Positions 44,121-53,023 of a stretch of DNA of 64,000 bases are shown piece after piece. The stretch is from Sphingopyxis terrae subsp. terrae NBRC 15098. Lineage in GTDB: Bacteria; Pseudomonadota; Alphaproteobacteria; Sphingomonadales; Sphingomonadaceae. A program made the position numbers and the translations under genes. The notes below the pieces were generated by a model. The model was not told where the DNA came from, searched no databases, and was given only the letters and a program-made list of their open reading frames with translations. The DNA lies in contig NZ_CP013342.1 of the NCBI RefSeq assembly GCF_001610975.1, positions 2,303,001-2,367,000 of the forward strand, given 5' to 3'. How positions within the stretch are numbered: position 1 is the first letter of the stretch; the number at the start of each line of letters is the position of its first letter.

Positions 44121-44903
44121 ATGACCGTTCAACTTCGCGCCGACGATGGGACGGCTTCCCTTGCAAATGCCCGCCGGCGCGGGACGGCGCTGCCGGCTTT
44201 TCCCCAGCCGCTCCCCGCGTCACTCGACGAAGCCTATGCCATGCAGAACCGGATCCTGATGTCTTTGGAGATGCCGGTGCTGGGCTGGAAAGTCGGCCGT
44301 ATCCCTGCGCCTATGGTAGCCACGCTGGGCGCCGAGCGTCTCGCTGGGCCGGTTCTGCGCTGCACTACGCTCACGGTATCGCCGGGGGAGGCACGGGTCT
44401 TTCGCGGCGGTGCGGGGGCGATCGAAGCCGAGGTGATATTGCGGCTCGACGCGGTGCCCGGCCATATACCGCCCGCCGATCGCGTGCTCGACTATATCGG
44501 CGAGATTCGCGCAGGGTTCGAAGTGGCCAGTTCGCCCGCGCCCGACGTGCATGATCATGCGCCCTGGTCGATCATCGCCGACCTCGGCATCAACAATGGA
44601 CTGTTGCTGGGGCCATTGCTCGACCGGGGCATATTCGACCAGCTCGACGTCGAAACGATGGTCGCAGGAACGGTGGTCGGCCGCGGGCGCGCGCGCGATG
44701 TCCTCGACGGGCCGCTGGGATCGGTGCGCTTCCTGATCGAGCAGCATCTGAAGGGGCGTATCGCACTCGAGCCGGGGCAATGGCTGTCGGCGGGCGCGAT
44801 AACGGGCGTACACCCGATCCGCGTCGGCGAAACCGCACATGCGACCTTCGGCTCGGCGATTGCCATTGGCTGCACCGCGATAGCCGAAACCGGACTGGAA
44901 TAA
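44121..44903 (+). CDS. FAH-superfamily protein, 2-keto-4-pentenoate hydratase-like
   Basis: 260 residues. The C-terminal two thirds show the MhpD/FAH fold: IEAEVILRLDAVPGH with the metal-binding Glu residues, IGEIRAGFEVASSPAPD, IIADLGINNGLLLGP, and LKPGQW-like LEPGQWLSAGAITGVHPI. Family members hydrate or hydrolyse 2-keto acids in aromatic catabolism, but here the gene sits between the GntR regulator and KDG kinase, and its stop overlaps the kinase start by one base. A sugar-acid role is therefore likely, but the reaction is unknown. Confidence 0.78.
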   Translation: MTVQLRADDGTASLANARRRGTALPAFPQPLPASLDEAYAMQNRILMSLEMPVLGWKVGRIPAPMVATLGAERLAGPVLRCTTLTVSPGEARVFRGGAGAIEAEVILRLDAVPGHIPPADRVLDYIGEIRAGFEVASSPAPDVHDHAPWSIIADLGINNGLLLGPLLDRGIFDQLDVETMVAGTVVGRGRARDVLDGPLGSVRFLIEQHLKGRIALEPGQWLSAGAITGVHPIRVGETAHATFGSAIAIGCTAIAETGLE

Positions 44904-45922
44904 TGACAGCAAAACCCTTTACCGTCGCCTGCTTCGGCGAAATCGTGATGCGCGTGTCGGTGCCGGATGGTGAAATGCCGCTGCAATCCCCGCGCTTCGA
45001 TGCCTTTGTCGGCGGGGCCGAGGCCAATGTTGCCGTGGCGCTTGCATCGCACGGCTTGGCAGTCCGCATGATCAGCGCTTTGCCCCGGGGCCCCATCGGC
45101 GACGCGGCAATCCACACGGTTCGCGCGCACGGGGTCGACACGACCCGCGTCGAACGGCGCGAGGGACGGATGGGCCTTTATTATCATATCCCCGGCGGAC
45201 CCGTACGGCCGGCAGAGGTGCTGTATGACCGCGCAGATTCCGCCTTCGCGGCGATGGCGGCAAGCGACTGGAATTGGGCCGAACTGCTCGCCGGCGCCGA
45301 CTGGCTGCACCTTTCCGGCGTGACCCCCGCGCTGGGCCCGCAATCGGCGGAGGCCGCCCTGGCGGCGGTGGAGGCGGCCAGTGCGGCGGGCATCGGCGTC
45401 TCTTTCGACGGCAATTGGCGCGGCCGCCTGTGGGAGAAATGGAACGACGATCCGGGCGCGATCCTCCGCCGGATTGTGTGCAGAGCGAGCATCCTGTTCG
45501 GCAACCATCGCGACGCATCCCTGCTTCTGGGCCGCGCGTTTTCGGGCGACGGCGAAAGCCGGCGCCGGGCCGCCGCGCTGGCGCTTCTCGAAGAATATCC
45601 GTCGCTTCAATATGTCGCATCGACGGCGCGGCGTATCGTCGGCGCGACCGATCACCGCATCGCGGCCCGGGTGGACGCCCGCGACTGTTTCGCAGCGACC
45701 CCTGAAATCCGGATCGAACCCATCCGGGACCGCGTCGGCACGGGCGATGCGTTTGCCGCAGGTGTTCTCGATGCGATCTGGCAAGGCAGCGGGGCAGAAG
45801 GCGCGGCGCGGTCGGGCCTCATTCTGTCGGCGCTGAAACATGGCGTGCGGGGCGATTTTGCGCCTTTTCCCCGCGCCGTGACGGACGCGACGTTTTTCGA
45901 AGCATCCGATGTGGTGCGCTAA
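44903..45922 (+). CDS. kdgK: 2-keto-3-deoxygluconate kinase
   Basis: 339 residues from the ATG at 44903, sharing one base with the preceding stop; an upstream in-frame extension is part of the FAH gene. PfkB/ribokinase fold: FGEIVMRVS at the N-terminus, VGGAEANVAVALASHG substrate motif, and the anion hole with catalytic Asp in RVGTGDAFAAGVL. Sequence around FDGNWRGRLWE and ILFGNHRDASLLLG is typical of KDG kinases. It makes KDPG, which enters the Entner-Doudoroff aldolase step; the aldolase is not in the window. Confidence 0.88.
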   Translation: MTAKPFTVACFGEIVMRVSVPDGEMPLQSPRFDAFVGGAEANVAVALASHGLAVRMISALPRGPIGDAAIHTVRAHGVDTTRVERREGRMGLYYHIPGGPVRPAEVLYDRADSAFAAMAASDWNWAELLAGADWLHLSGVTPALGPQSAEAALAAVEAASAAGIGVSFDGNWRGRLWEKWNDDPGAILRRIVCRASILFGNHRDASLLLGRAFSGDGESRRRAAALALLEEYPSLQYVASTARRIVGATDHRIAARVDARDCFAATPEIRIEPIRDRVGTGDAFAAGVLDAIWQGSGAEGAARSGLILSALKHGVRGDFAPFPRAVTDATFFEASDVVR

Positions 45923-46081
45923 AATCGCTAGGTGCCCGCTTTACCGCCTGCTTCGGGCATCTAAAATGCGGATCGAGGCAGTAGCCAACTGACATCCGCT
46001 TCCGGATCACCCTCGATCTAGATGCGACGGCAGGAAACGACTGATTGCGGACCTCTGGATATTAAGTAAAGCTCAGGTCCT

Positions 46082-46468
46082 GTGACAGACTTTTGGCCTT
46101 TGGGACTGGCAGCCCTTGAGGCGATCGGGACAGAGTCTGCCGAATGGGCAGCGATTGTCGATCAGCTTTCCAAGCGCGGTAAGGTGCGTTCACGGGACAA
46201 CACAGGTGGCGGGATCTTCGTGGAGATAGAGCCTGGGCCCGGTGGTACTGAGATTGTCCGGAAACTTCAGGCTTCTCAGAAAGATGTGTGGCTCAGCGTC
46301 GAGCGGCTGGATCACGGCCTCGGGATTATCCTTCATCTGAAGGGTGATGGCATAGCACTCCTGGAGGGGTATGCGGTCGGTCTCGAGGACACATTGAAGA
46401 TCGATTTTGAGCGCGCCCGCTTCGAAGTCACTAACAAGCCCGGACCGCTAGCAACGAACGACAGCTAA
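46082..46468 (+). CDS. Hypothetical protein
   Basis: 128 residues from a GTG. It contains a predicted helix (LAALEAIGTESAEWAAIVDQLSKRG) followed by alternating strands (GGIFVEIEPGPGGTEIVRKL; GIILHLKGDGIALLEGYAVG). No family is recognised and there is no signal peptide. It stands alone between two catabolic loci, with no strong ribosome-binding site, and its composition differs somewhat from its neighbours. Possibly an acquired small gene. Confidence 0.5.
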   Translation: MTDFWPLGLAALEAIGTESAEWAAIVDQLSKRGKVRSRDNTGGGIFVEIEPGPGGTEIVRKLQASQKDVWLSVERLDHGLGIILHLKGDGIALLEGYAVGLEDTLKIDFERARFEVTNKPGPLATNDS

Positions 46469-46914
46469 CCACCCCATTTAAGACGCCAAGTAGCGGAGAT
46501 GGGACGCGAGGCGCAATCGGCGAGCGATAGCGAAACGGCATGGCTCATCATTGCTACGCCGGGCGTGCCATGCCTCCATGCTCATTTCCACGCTGTCAGC
46601 CCGATCGAGCGCGTCCCGGCGCAAGGGGTTTGTGCCGCGTGACATGTTGCTTCGATGCGGGCGGGATGGCCGGCATCCGCATATGTCTTTCAAAAAATGG
46701 CATCTTCGGGCGCGGGCGGTCGTGTCGTCGGCGGCGGCTGGTGGTCTGCGCAACAAGCGACATCCCTGATATGGCCATTTTGGAATAGTGATGCGTGCAT
46801 AATCTATTATATCGATATAATGTGGCGACCTATCCATACCCGGCGATCAACAAGGCCAGTGTCGACAGTGCCGCATTTGAAGGCAAAGGCGCATGGCTGC
46901 TCGGGAGGTAGAAA
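46469..46914. other. Intergenic promoter region of the second catabolic locus
   Basis: 446 bases without a supported gene. It holds the LysR-type candidate site at 46768-46791 and a perfect 16-base palindrome ATTATATCGATATAAT at 46806-46821, about 95 bases before the TonB receptor start. The left part shows nothing recognisable. Confidence 0.6.
46768..46791. promoter_or_regulatory. Candidate LysR-type site before the TonB receptor gene
   Basis: The element begins GATATGGCCATTTTGG and ends AATAGTGA. It matches 21 of 24 bases of the element at 59703-59726 in the LysR/decarboxylase divergent promoter. Sharing between the two ends of one locus suggests binding by the LysR protein encoded at 58686-59675. 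Confidence 0.6.
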
Positions 46915-49296
46915 ATGGGATCTAGGTGGAATCTGCGCTGGGCGCTTCTGGCAACCGCGGCGGCACAATTGACGCCGGCGACGGCATTTGCGCAATCGGC
47001 ACCCGACGAGGCTGCGGCCGCGGCACCGGGCGACGAAATCGTGGTGACCGCGCGCAAGCGCGAGGAGAGCCTGCAGGATGTGCCCATCTCGGTTCAGGCG
47101 TTCAGCAGCGCGGCGCTCGAACGCGCCGGAATCAAGGATTTCTCCGAAGTCGCTTACCGCGTTCCGGGCCTGAAGCTCAGCGCCGAGCGCGCGGTCGATA
47201 CCGAACTCTTCATTCGCGGCATCGGCTCCGATATCCAGGGCGCGGGCGCCGATGCGGCGGTCGGCATCTTCGTCGACGGCGCCTATCTGTCGCGCGGCAC
47301 GGGATCGCTGCTCGACCTCTATGACCTTGAACGCGTCGAGGTGTTGAAGGGACCGCAGGCGTTGCGCTTCGGCAAGAGCGTCGTCGGCGGCCTGATCAAT
47401 TATGTGACCAAGAAGCCCGGCGATACGTTCGAGGGGCGGTTCGAGGCGACCTATGGCAATTACAACCGCCTCGACGTCGCCGGATCGGTGCGCGGGCCGG
47501 TGTCCGACACGTTGAGCCTGGGCCTTGTCGCCAGTTCGCGCAGCCATGACGGTTATGCGAAGAATCTGCGCGGCGGCGACGAGGAAGACCAGAATATGCA
47601 GTCGGTGCGTGCCCAGCTCCGCTGGCGACCGACGCCATCGCTCGACGTCAATCTGGCTGCCGACTACACCCGCCACCGCGACGGGGCGCGCTGGGTCGAT
47701 ATCCTCATTCCGGGCGACAGCGAGGAAGTGACCTATCTCAGCTATTATGCGCCGACGATCGACAGCCTGCCGGGCTTCGTGCTGCCGGACCGCAACGCGC
47801 CCTTCAAGAGCGCCGATCCGCGGTCGGGAAATCATAATTTCACGGGTTTCCAGAACAGCGACATGTACGGGGTCAGCGGCACGATCGACTGGCAGGCCGG
47901 CGGAGGGCTCAGCGTCACCTCGCAGACCGTCTATCGCGACAGCTCGCTGAAGGCGCGCGAAGACGGGTCGGGGATGCTTTTCAACTTCCCGATCGATCCC
48001 GCGACCAATGCGCCCGACATCACCTCGGCGATGGTCGCCGGGCTCGATACTTATCTCGCCACCGTTCCCGACAGCTATTTCGACAGTGGCAAGGGCGAGG
48101 ATGTGACGCAATTCTCGCAGGAGCTGCGCCTGCGCTGGGACAATGGCGGTCCACTGCGCGTCGAGGGCGGCGCCTATTATCTGCACGAAAATATCCGCCG
48201 CGCCGAGGATGTGAACTTCCTCTTCCCCGACTATCAGGCGATCGAGGAATTCGCCTTCGCCATGGCCTATGGCGGAACGCCCGCGACGCCATCACCGGGA
48301 TCGAACCACACCGTCACCACCTCGCGCAACGATAATGTCGGCGTCTTCGGCGAGCTCAGCTACAGCATCACCGACAAGCTGACCTTCGAGGCCGGGCTGC
48401 GCTATGCCTATGACCACAAGCGCTATTCGAACAACCGCTCCGGCGTGTCGTTCGAGGGTGAGGCGGTCAATTTCGTGGTCGGCGAAACGCGCAGCTGGGA
48501 TGCATGGTTGCCGAGTGCGACGCTGCGTTTCGAACCGAGCAACGATGTCACGCTCTACGCCCGCTATGCCAAGGGCTACAAGCCCGGCGGCTGGACCGGC
48601 GAGGATGCAAACACGCCCGCAGAGGCGCTGGTATCGTTCGACCCGGAAACCGCCAACAGCTTCGAGGTCGGCGCAAAGCTCGCGCTGGCAGGCCGGCGCC
48701 TGTTCATCAATGCGGCGGCCTATCACACCAACTATGACAATCTGCAGACCAACCAGTTCCTGTCACCGGGGCCGGGAATGCCGCCTGACAATTTCGTCTT
48801 CAATGCGAAGAATGGTACGCGCGCCTATGGCCTGGAACTCGATTTCCAGGCCCGTATCACCGACGCCTTCACCCTGTCGGGCAATTATGCCTATTCGCGC
48901 TGCAACTTCACCGGCGAACTGATCATCGACGACGAGGGAACCGATCTCGACGGCAACACCTGCCGCCGGACGCCCAAACATGCCTTCAATGTCGCCGCCA
49001 ATCTCGACCAGCCGATCGCCGATAATCTGGTGCTCGTTCTGGGTAGCGATTTCCAATACACCGGCGCGAATTTCTTCGACAATCCGAACACGCCAATCCT
49101 GAAGTTCGACTCCGAAATCCTGCTCAATGCACGGATCGGCCTGCGCGATGCCGACGACAAATGGGAAGTGACGGCGTGGGCGAAGAATCTCACGAACGAG
49201 CTCAACTTCACCAGCAAGCTCGAACTGTTCGGAACGATCTATTCGACCTACATCCCGCCGCGCACCTATGGCGTGACGGCCCGGTTCCGCTTCTAG
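46915..49296 (+). CDS. TonB-dependent receptor, aminoaromatic locus
   Basis: 793 residues, preceded by GGGAGG. A signal peptide (LLATAAAQLTPATAFAQ) is followed by the TonB box GDEIVVTARKREESLQDVPISV and plug elements (RVPGLKLSAERAVDTELFIRGIGSD; VGIFVDGAYLSRGTGS; LERVEVLKGPQALRFGKSVVGGLINYVTKKP). The barrel ends YGVTARFRF. It belongs to the FecA/CirA-like receptor group typical of sphingomonad uptake of varied organic substrates, and is distinct in type from the two alginate receptors. It heads the locus with catabolic genes downstream. Confidence 0.93.
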   Translation: MGSRWNLRWALLATAAAQLTPATAFAQSAPDEAAAAAPGDEIVVTARKREESLQDVPISVQAFSSAALERAGIKDFSEVAYRVPGLKLSAERAVDTELFIRGIGSDIQGAGADAAVGIFVDGAYLSRGTGSLLDLYDLERVEVLKGPQALRFGKSVVGGLINYVTKKPGDTFEGRFEATYGNYNRLDVAGSVRGPVSDTLSLGLVASSRSHDGYAKNLRGGDEEDQNMQSVRAQLRWRPTPSLDVNLAADYTRHRDGARWVDILIPGDSEEVTYLSYYAPTIDSLPGFVLPDRNAPFKSADPRSGNHNFTGFQNSDMYGVSGTIDWQAGGGLSVTSQTVYRDSSLKAREDGSGMLFNFPIDPATNAPDITSAMVAGLDTYLATVPDSYFDSGKGEDVTQFSQELRLRWDNGGPLRVEGGAYYLHENIRRAEDVNFLFPDYQAIEEFAFAMAYGGTPATPSPGSNHTVTTSRNDNVGVFGELSYSITDKLTFEAGLRYAYDHKRYSNNRSGVSFEGEAVNFVVGETRSWDAWLPSATLRFEPSNDVTLYARYAKGYKPGGWTGEDANTPAEALVSFDPETANSFEVGAKLALAGRRLFINAAAYHTNYDNLQTNQFLSPGPGMPPDNFVFNAKNGTRAYGLELDFQARITDAFTLSGNYAYSRCNFTGELIIDDEGTDLDGNTCRRTPKHAFNVAANLDQPIADNLVLVLGSDFQYTGANFFDNPNTPILKFDSEILLNARIGLRDADDKWEVTAWAKNLTNELNFTSKLELFGTIYSTYIPPRTYGVTARFRF

Positions 49297-49318
49297 GGTC
49301 GATGCGGACAACAACGAT

Positions 49319-49401
49319 CGTCATTGCGAGGAGCGAAGCGACGCGACAATCCAGAGCTCGCGTAAGCCGCCTTGGATTGCTTCGCTTCGCTCGCAATGAC
49401 G
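49319..49401. repeat. Palindromic intergenic repeat
   Basis: CGTCATTGCGAGGAGCGAAG at the left and the inverse CTTCGCTCGCAATGACG at the right form an imperfect long palindrome. This is a repeat type widespread in intergenic DNA of sphingomonads. It may fold in the mRNA between the receptor gene and the LVIVD gene. Confidence 0.75.
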
Positions 49402-49430
49402 ATGTGGGTCAACGAGAAGGAGGAATCATA

Positions 49431-51185
49431 ATGAAGCGCGGTATCAAGATCATGGCGGGGACCAGTCTGGCAGTCGCCGCTCTGCTCAGCGCGACCGCGC
49501 CTATGGCGGCGGATTGGAGCGGCAGTCATGCCGACGCGCCGATCGACGTTCGCGATCCCTGGCTGAAAGCCTGGATCGCGGCGACGCCCGACAATCCTCC
49601 CAAGGATCCGGTGCCGGGCGTCGATTATGGCATGAATCCCGACGGCAGCTTCCGGCATCCGGTCGCGACCCGATTGACTAACGATCCGCCGTCCTTTCCG
49701 GGGCAGCTCGATCATTGGGACCAGAACAGTTACGCCAAGAATGTGAAGGTCATCGCCTTCTATCCTACGGTAACGTCGCCCTGGCATGCGTGGGCGAATG
49801 TCGTCGATTTTTCCGGCCGCCGCTATCTTTACACCCACGACCGCGACTATCTGCGCATCCTTGACGTCACCGATCCGCGCAAGGCGAAGATCGTCTGGTC
49901 GAAGGGCGGCGTATGGAGCGCCAAGGGATCGAGCGAGGCGTGGGATCCGTCGGCGGTCACCGATTATTTCGGCGGCGTCACGGTGGCTTGGAGCAAGAAG
50001 CTGCAACGAAATGTCCTGGTCGCCTCCTACGAGATCGGTCGTTTCGGCCTGATGGAGGACAAGCGCCGCGAGCCCGACAAGGTCGCCGCGCAGCGGCACT
50101 ATAATTCGCTCAAGGGTTTCAAGGTCTTTGTTATGAACGGGCCGACGCCCGACAAATGGAACCTGATCGCGACGCGCACCACCGACTACAAACATCCCGA
50201 TGCGCCGGTGGGTGAACAGCAGGGATCGGGCGCGCTCGACGCGGCGACATGGTTCGGGGGAAAATATATGCTTCTCTCGTCGGCGCCCGACGACAGCTAT
50301 TCGCTCACCGAATATCCCGACTATCTCTATTCGCCCGGCTATCAGGTCTGGGACATGGAGGACCCCGCCGATCCGAAGTTCGTTTCGCAGATCACCGTCC
50401 CTGGCCAGCGCCTCGGCGATCCCGAGAGCGAGGCTGCGTACCGCGCCAATCCGCGCGCGGGCAACCGGACGAGCTGGATGGGCTCGCGCTATCCGATCGT
50501 GACGTCGAAGCCGGTCGAGGCGGGTGGCAAGATCGGCTTCGGCGGCATGGGCGGCCTCGGCTTCTACAGCTTCGACCTCAGCGACCCGGCGAACCCGAAG
50601 ACGCTCGGCCATCTTTCGGTGCCGCCGAGCTACGCGGGGACCGAGTTCGACAATGTCGATGTCAGCCAATATGACCGCACCGGCTTCGTTTTTTCCAACG
50701 GCTATCCGATGAACGAAAGCTGTTACGAGCCGTTCAAGCCGATCTATTCGATCGACGTGCGCGATCCCGCGCATCCTAAGATCGCGGCGACTTTCCCGCG
50801 CCCGACGCCGCCGCCCGAGGCCTCTTTTACCGATTTTTGCCAGCGGCGCGGCAGTTTCGGACCGAAACGGTCGGGCGGGCTGACCCAGCCCCAGCGCGGC
50901 CGGCAGGGCCTTGCCATCTATGCCTTTTACAACGCCGGCATCCAGATTTTCGACGTCAAGGATCCGGCAAAGCCGGCGATCGCAGGCTATTTCGTTCCGC
51001 GCTTCGCCAATGAAAAAGAAATGCCAGACTATACGTTCGGCAATTCGACGTTTGCGGTCTACACCGAATATGACCGCAACATCATCTGGGCCTTTTCGGT
51101 GAACGGCGTCTACGCGCTGTCGAGCCCGCTGCTCGGCAAGCCGAACCTCGGCGCGCCAAAGAATATCTGGCCCGTGCGGAAATAG
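49431..51185 (+). CDS. Secreted LVIVD-repeat beta-propeller protein
   Basis: 584 residues from the ATG at 49431 with AAGGAGGA upstream; a long in-frame extension through the palindromic repeat is rejected. A signal peptide (AGTSLAVAALLSATAPMAA) is present. The body holds repeated units such as YLRILDVTDPRKAKIVW, YSFDLSDPANPKTLGHL, YSIDVRDPAHPKIAATF and IQIFDVKDPAKPAIAGYF, which match the LVIVD repeat pattern of surface or periplasmic propeller proteins. The catalytic role, if any, is unknown. Its place after the TonB receptor suggests substrate binding or processing. Confidence 0.85.
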   Translation: MKRGIKIMAGTSLAVAALLSATAPMAADWSGSHADAPIDVRDPWLKAWIAATPDNPPKDPVPGVDYGMNPDGSFRHPVATRLTNDPPSFPGQLDHWDQNSYAKNVKVIAFYPTVTSPWHAWANVVDFSGRRYLYTHDRDYLRILDVTDPRKAKIVWSKGGVWSAKGSSEAWDPSAVTDYFGGVTVAWSKKLQRNVLVASYEIGRFGLMEDKRREPDKVAAQRHYNSLKGFKVFVMNGPTPDKWNLIATRTTDYKHPDAPVGEQQGSGALDAATWFGGKYMLLSSAPDDSYSLTEYPDYLYSPGYQVWDMEDPADPKFVSQITVPGQRLGDPESEAAYRANPRAGNRTSWMGSRYPIVTSKPVEAGGKIGFGGMGGLGFYSFDLSDPANPKTLGHLSVPPSYAGTEFDNVDVSQYDRTGFVFSNGYPMNESCYEPFKPIYSIDVRDPAHPKIAATFPRPTPPPEASFTDFCQRRGSFGPKRSGGLTQPQRGRQGLAIYAFYNAGIQIFDVKDPAKPAIAGYFVPRFANEKEMPDYTFGNSTFAVYTEYDRNIIWAFSVNGVYALSSPLLGKPNLGAPKNIWPVRK

Positions 51186-51194
51186 AAAGTTGTT

Positions 51195-51272
51195 CGTCAC
51201 CCCGGCGAAGGCCGGGGTCTCGCCGGGGCGGTGAGACGCGAGGTCGGGATCCCGGCCTTCGCCGGGATGACG
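51195..51272. repeat. Palindromic intergenic repeat (second type)
   Basis: CGTCACCCCGGCGAAGGCC at the left is mirrored by GGCCTTCGCCGGGATGACG at the right. It is a common intergenic palindrome in this group, here between the LVIVD gene and the lipoprotein gene. Confidence 0.75.
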
Positions 51273-51299
51273 GAAGAAATGTTTTAGAAGGACAAACCG

Positions 51300-52223
51300 A
51301 TGCGCACAGCCACGATGGGGCTGGCGGGGGCCTTGCTCCTTGCCGGATGCTCGAACACGCCCGGTGAACAGGCACCGGAGGCTCCCGCCGAACCCGCGGG
51401 CGACAATATCCTGCATATCAGTAGGGGCGGCATCGCCGAAGCCGACGGGAATGAGGCGAAGCGCCACTGGTCGACCTGGGCGATCAACCTTGTCGACGGC
51501 GGGCCTGCCTATGGCTGGCTGTCGGACAAGGGCGTCACGCTTCCGCACGCGCTGAATTTCGAGCTGGCTGGCACCGCAAAGATCGATGCCGTCGCCCTCG
51601 ACAACCGGTTTGAGCCGGTGGTGCGCGAGGACGGATCGATGTCGCAGACCGCCGAAGGATCGCCGGTCCGGCGTTTCGCGCTGCTCGGCTCGAACAAGGG
51701 GCCGGAGGGACCCTATGAAATGCTGGTCGAGGGGGAAGCGAAAGCGGACGCACGAACCGTCGTGAAATTGCCGACGCCAGCATCGGCGCGCTGGCTCCGA
51801 CTGCGCATCGACAGCAATTGGAAGGGCCGCGGGCCGACGCGGCTTTCCGATCTTGCCGTGCTCGGCGCGCTCGATCGCCGCGGCGACGCGGCGGTTGCCG
51901 ATGCCGATGCGAGCGGGGTCTATTCGCACGAATATGGCCCGATCCTGTTGCGGCAGCAGGGCAATGAGATATTCGGTTGCTACACCGACGGGCTCGGCAC
52001 CCTGCGCGGGACGGTATTCGGGCGCATCATGCGGCTTGCCTGGTATTCGAAGGAAGAGGGCAGCATCGGCGCGGCGACGCTGGTCGCGGCGAACGGCAAG
52101 CTCTATGGCTTCTGGTATCGCCCCGAAGACAAGATGGGCAGCCCGTGGAATGCGGTGAGGGAAGGCGGCCTTGCGGGCGCCGACCTCGGCAAGTGTCGCG
52201 CGGCGCTCTATCCGTCTTCCTGA
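51300..52223 (+). CDS. Lipoprotein with a discoidin-like domain
   Basis: 307 residues; AGAAGGAC precedes the ATG. The signal sequence ends in the lipobox LLLAGC, so the mature protein is lipid-anchored at Cys17, followed by a Pro/Ala/Glu-rich linker. The central part ([70 protein letters not shown]) has the order of an F5/8-type C (discoidin) domain, and the C-terminal part ([24 protein letters not shown]) is a separate small beta domain. It probably binds a ligand at the cell envelope with the receptor and the LVIVD protein. Confidence 0.75.
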   Translation: MRTATMGLAGALLLAGCSNTPGEQAPEAPAEPAGDNILHISRGGIAEADGNEAKRHWSTWAINLVDGGPAYGWLSDKGVTLPHALNFELAGTAKIDAVALDNRFEPVVREDGSMSQTAEGSPVRRFALLGSNKGPEGPYEMLVEGEAKADARTVVKLPTPASARWLRLRIDSNWKGRGPTRLSDLAVLGALDRRGDAAVADADASGVYSHEYGPILLRQQGNEIFGCYTDGLGTLRGTVFGRIMRLAWYSKEEGSIGAATLVAANGKLYGFWYRPEDKMGSPWNAVREGGLAGADLGKCRAALYPSS

Positions 52224-52242
52224 TATCGAGGACGCCCTTTTC

Positions 52243-52926
52243 ATGACCCTGCCATTTGCCGTTGCAGCACCTACTGCCGAGATTGCCGGCAGCGCCGATC
52301 GCTTTCCGGTTCGCCGTATTTTTTGCGTCGGCAAGAATTACGCCGATCATGCGCGCGAAATGGGCGGCGATCCGACGCGTGAGCCGCCCTTCTTCTTTTC
52401 GAAGCCCGCCGACGCGCTGGTCGGAGCGACCGCCGACATCGCGATGCCGCCGCGCACCGACAATCTGCATCACGAGATCGAGCTGGTGGTGGCGCTGGGC
52501 AAAGGCGGTGCGAATATCGCGGCGGCCGACGCTCTGTCGCACGTCTTCGGCTATGCCGTCGGCAACGACCTGACGCGCCGCGATCTTCAGGCCGAGGCCA
52601 AGGCGGACGGGCGGCCGTGGGACATGGCGAAGGGTTTCGACCACAGCGCCGTGCTGTCGCCGATCCGTCCCGCGGCCGCGGTCGGCCATCCGGCAAGCGC
52701 GCGTATCTGGCTGTCGGTCAATGGCGAGCCGCGGCAGGAGGGCGACATCGCCGACATGATCTGGCCGGTGGCCGACATCATTGCCGAACTGTCGGCCTAT
52801 GTCGAACTGCGGCCCGGCGACCTGATCTACACCGGCACGCCCGCGGGGGTGGGCCGTATCGTCGCGGGCGATGTCGTCGAAGGCGGTGTCGACGGCATCG
52901 GGACCATCGCCAACCGCTTTCTATAA
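52243..52926 (+). CDS. FAH-family hydrolase, fumarylpyruvate-hydrolase-like
   Basis: 227 residues from the ATG at 52243. The N-terminal [35 protein letters not shown] block is the signature of the YcgM/NagK group. Metal ligands appear in [14 protein letters not shown] (two Glu) and in the Asp of [33 protein letters not shown] closes the site. Members hydrolyse acylpyruvates such as fumarylpyruvate to pyruvate plus an acid. In this locus it would act late in ring degradation. It is followed by a 97-base gap and then the TPP-enzyme operon. Confidence 0.88.
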   Translation: MTLPFAVAAPTAEIAGSADRFPVRRIFCVGKNYADHAREMGGDPTREPPFFFSKPADALVGATADIAMPPRTDNLHHEIELVVALGKGGANIAAADALSHVFGYAVGNDLTRRDLQAEAKADGRPWDMAKGFDHSAVLSPIRPAAAVGHPASARIWLSVNGEPRQEGDIADMIWPVADIIAELSAYVELRPGDLIYTGTPAGVGRIVAGDVVEGGVDGIGTIANRFL

Positions 52927-53023
52927 CCGCATCGATATATCATGACGGCCATTCGGTATTTTTTGTGTATGGCTTCGGCGCCTAGGCCGGTCGCGAAACT
53001 GGCTCTCGGATGAAGGATCGCAC

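Noticed and set aside
45923..45975. TGCCCG...CGGGCA pairing after the KDG kinase gene as a terminator
   Set aside because: The loop is long (about 15 bases) and no T-run follows; too weak to list.
49293..52334. 1013-codon antisense frame opposite the LVIVD protein and lipoprotein genes
   Set aside because: Arg-rich, runs through both palindromic repeats and three plus-strand genes, and has no domain signature.
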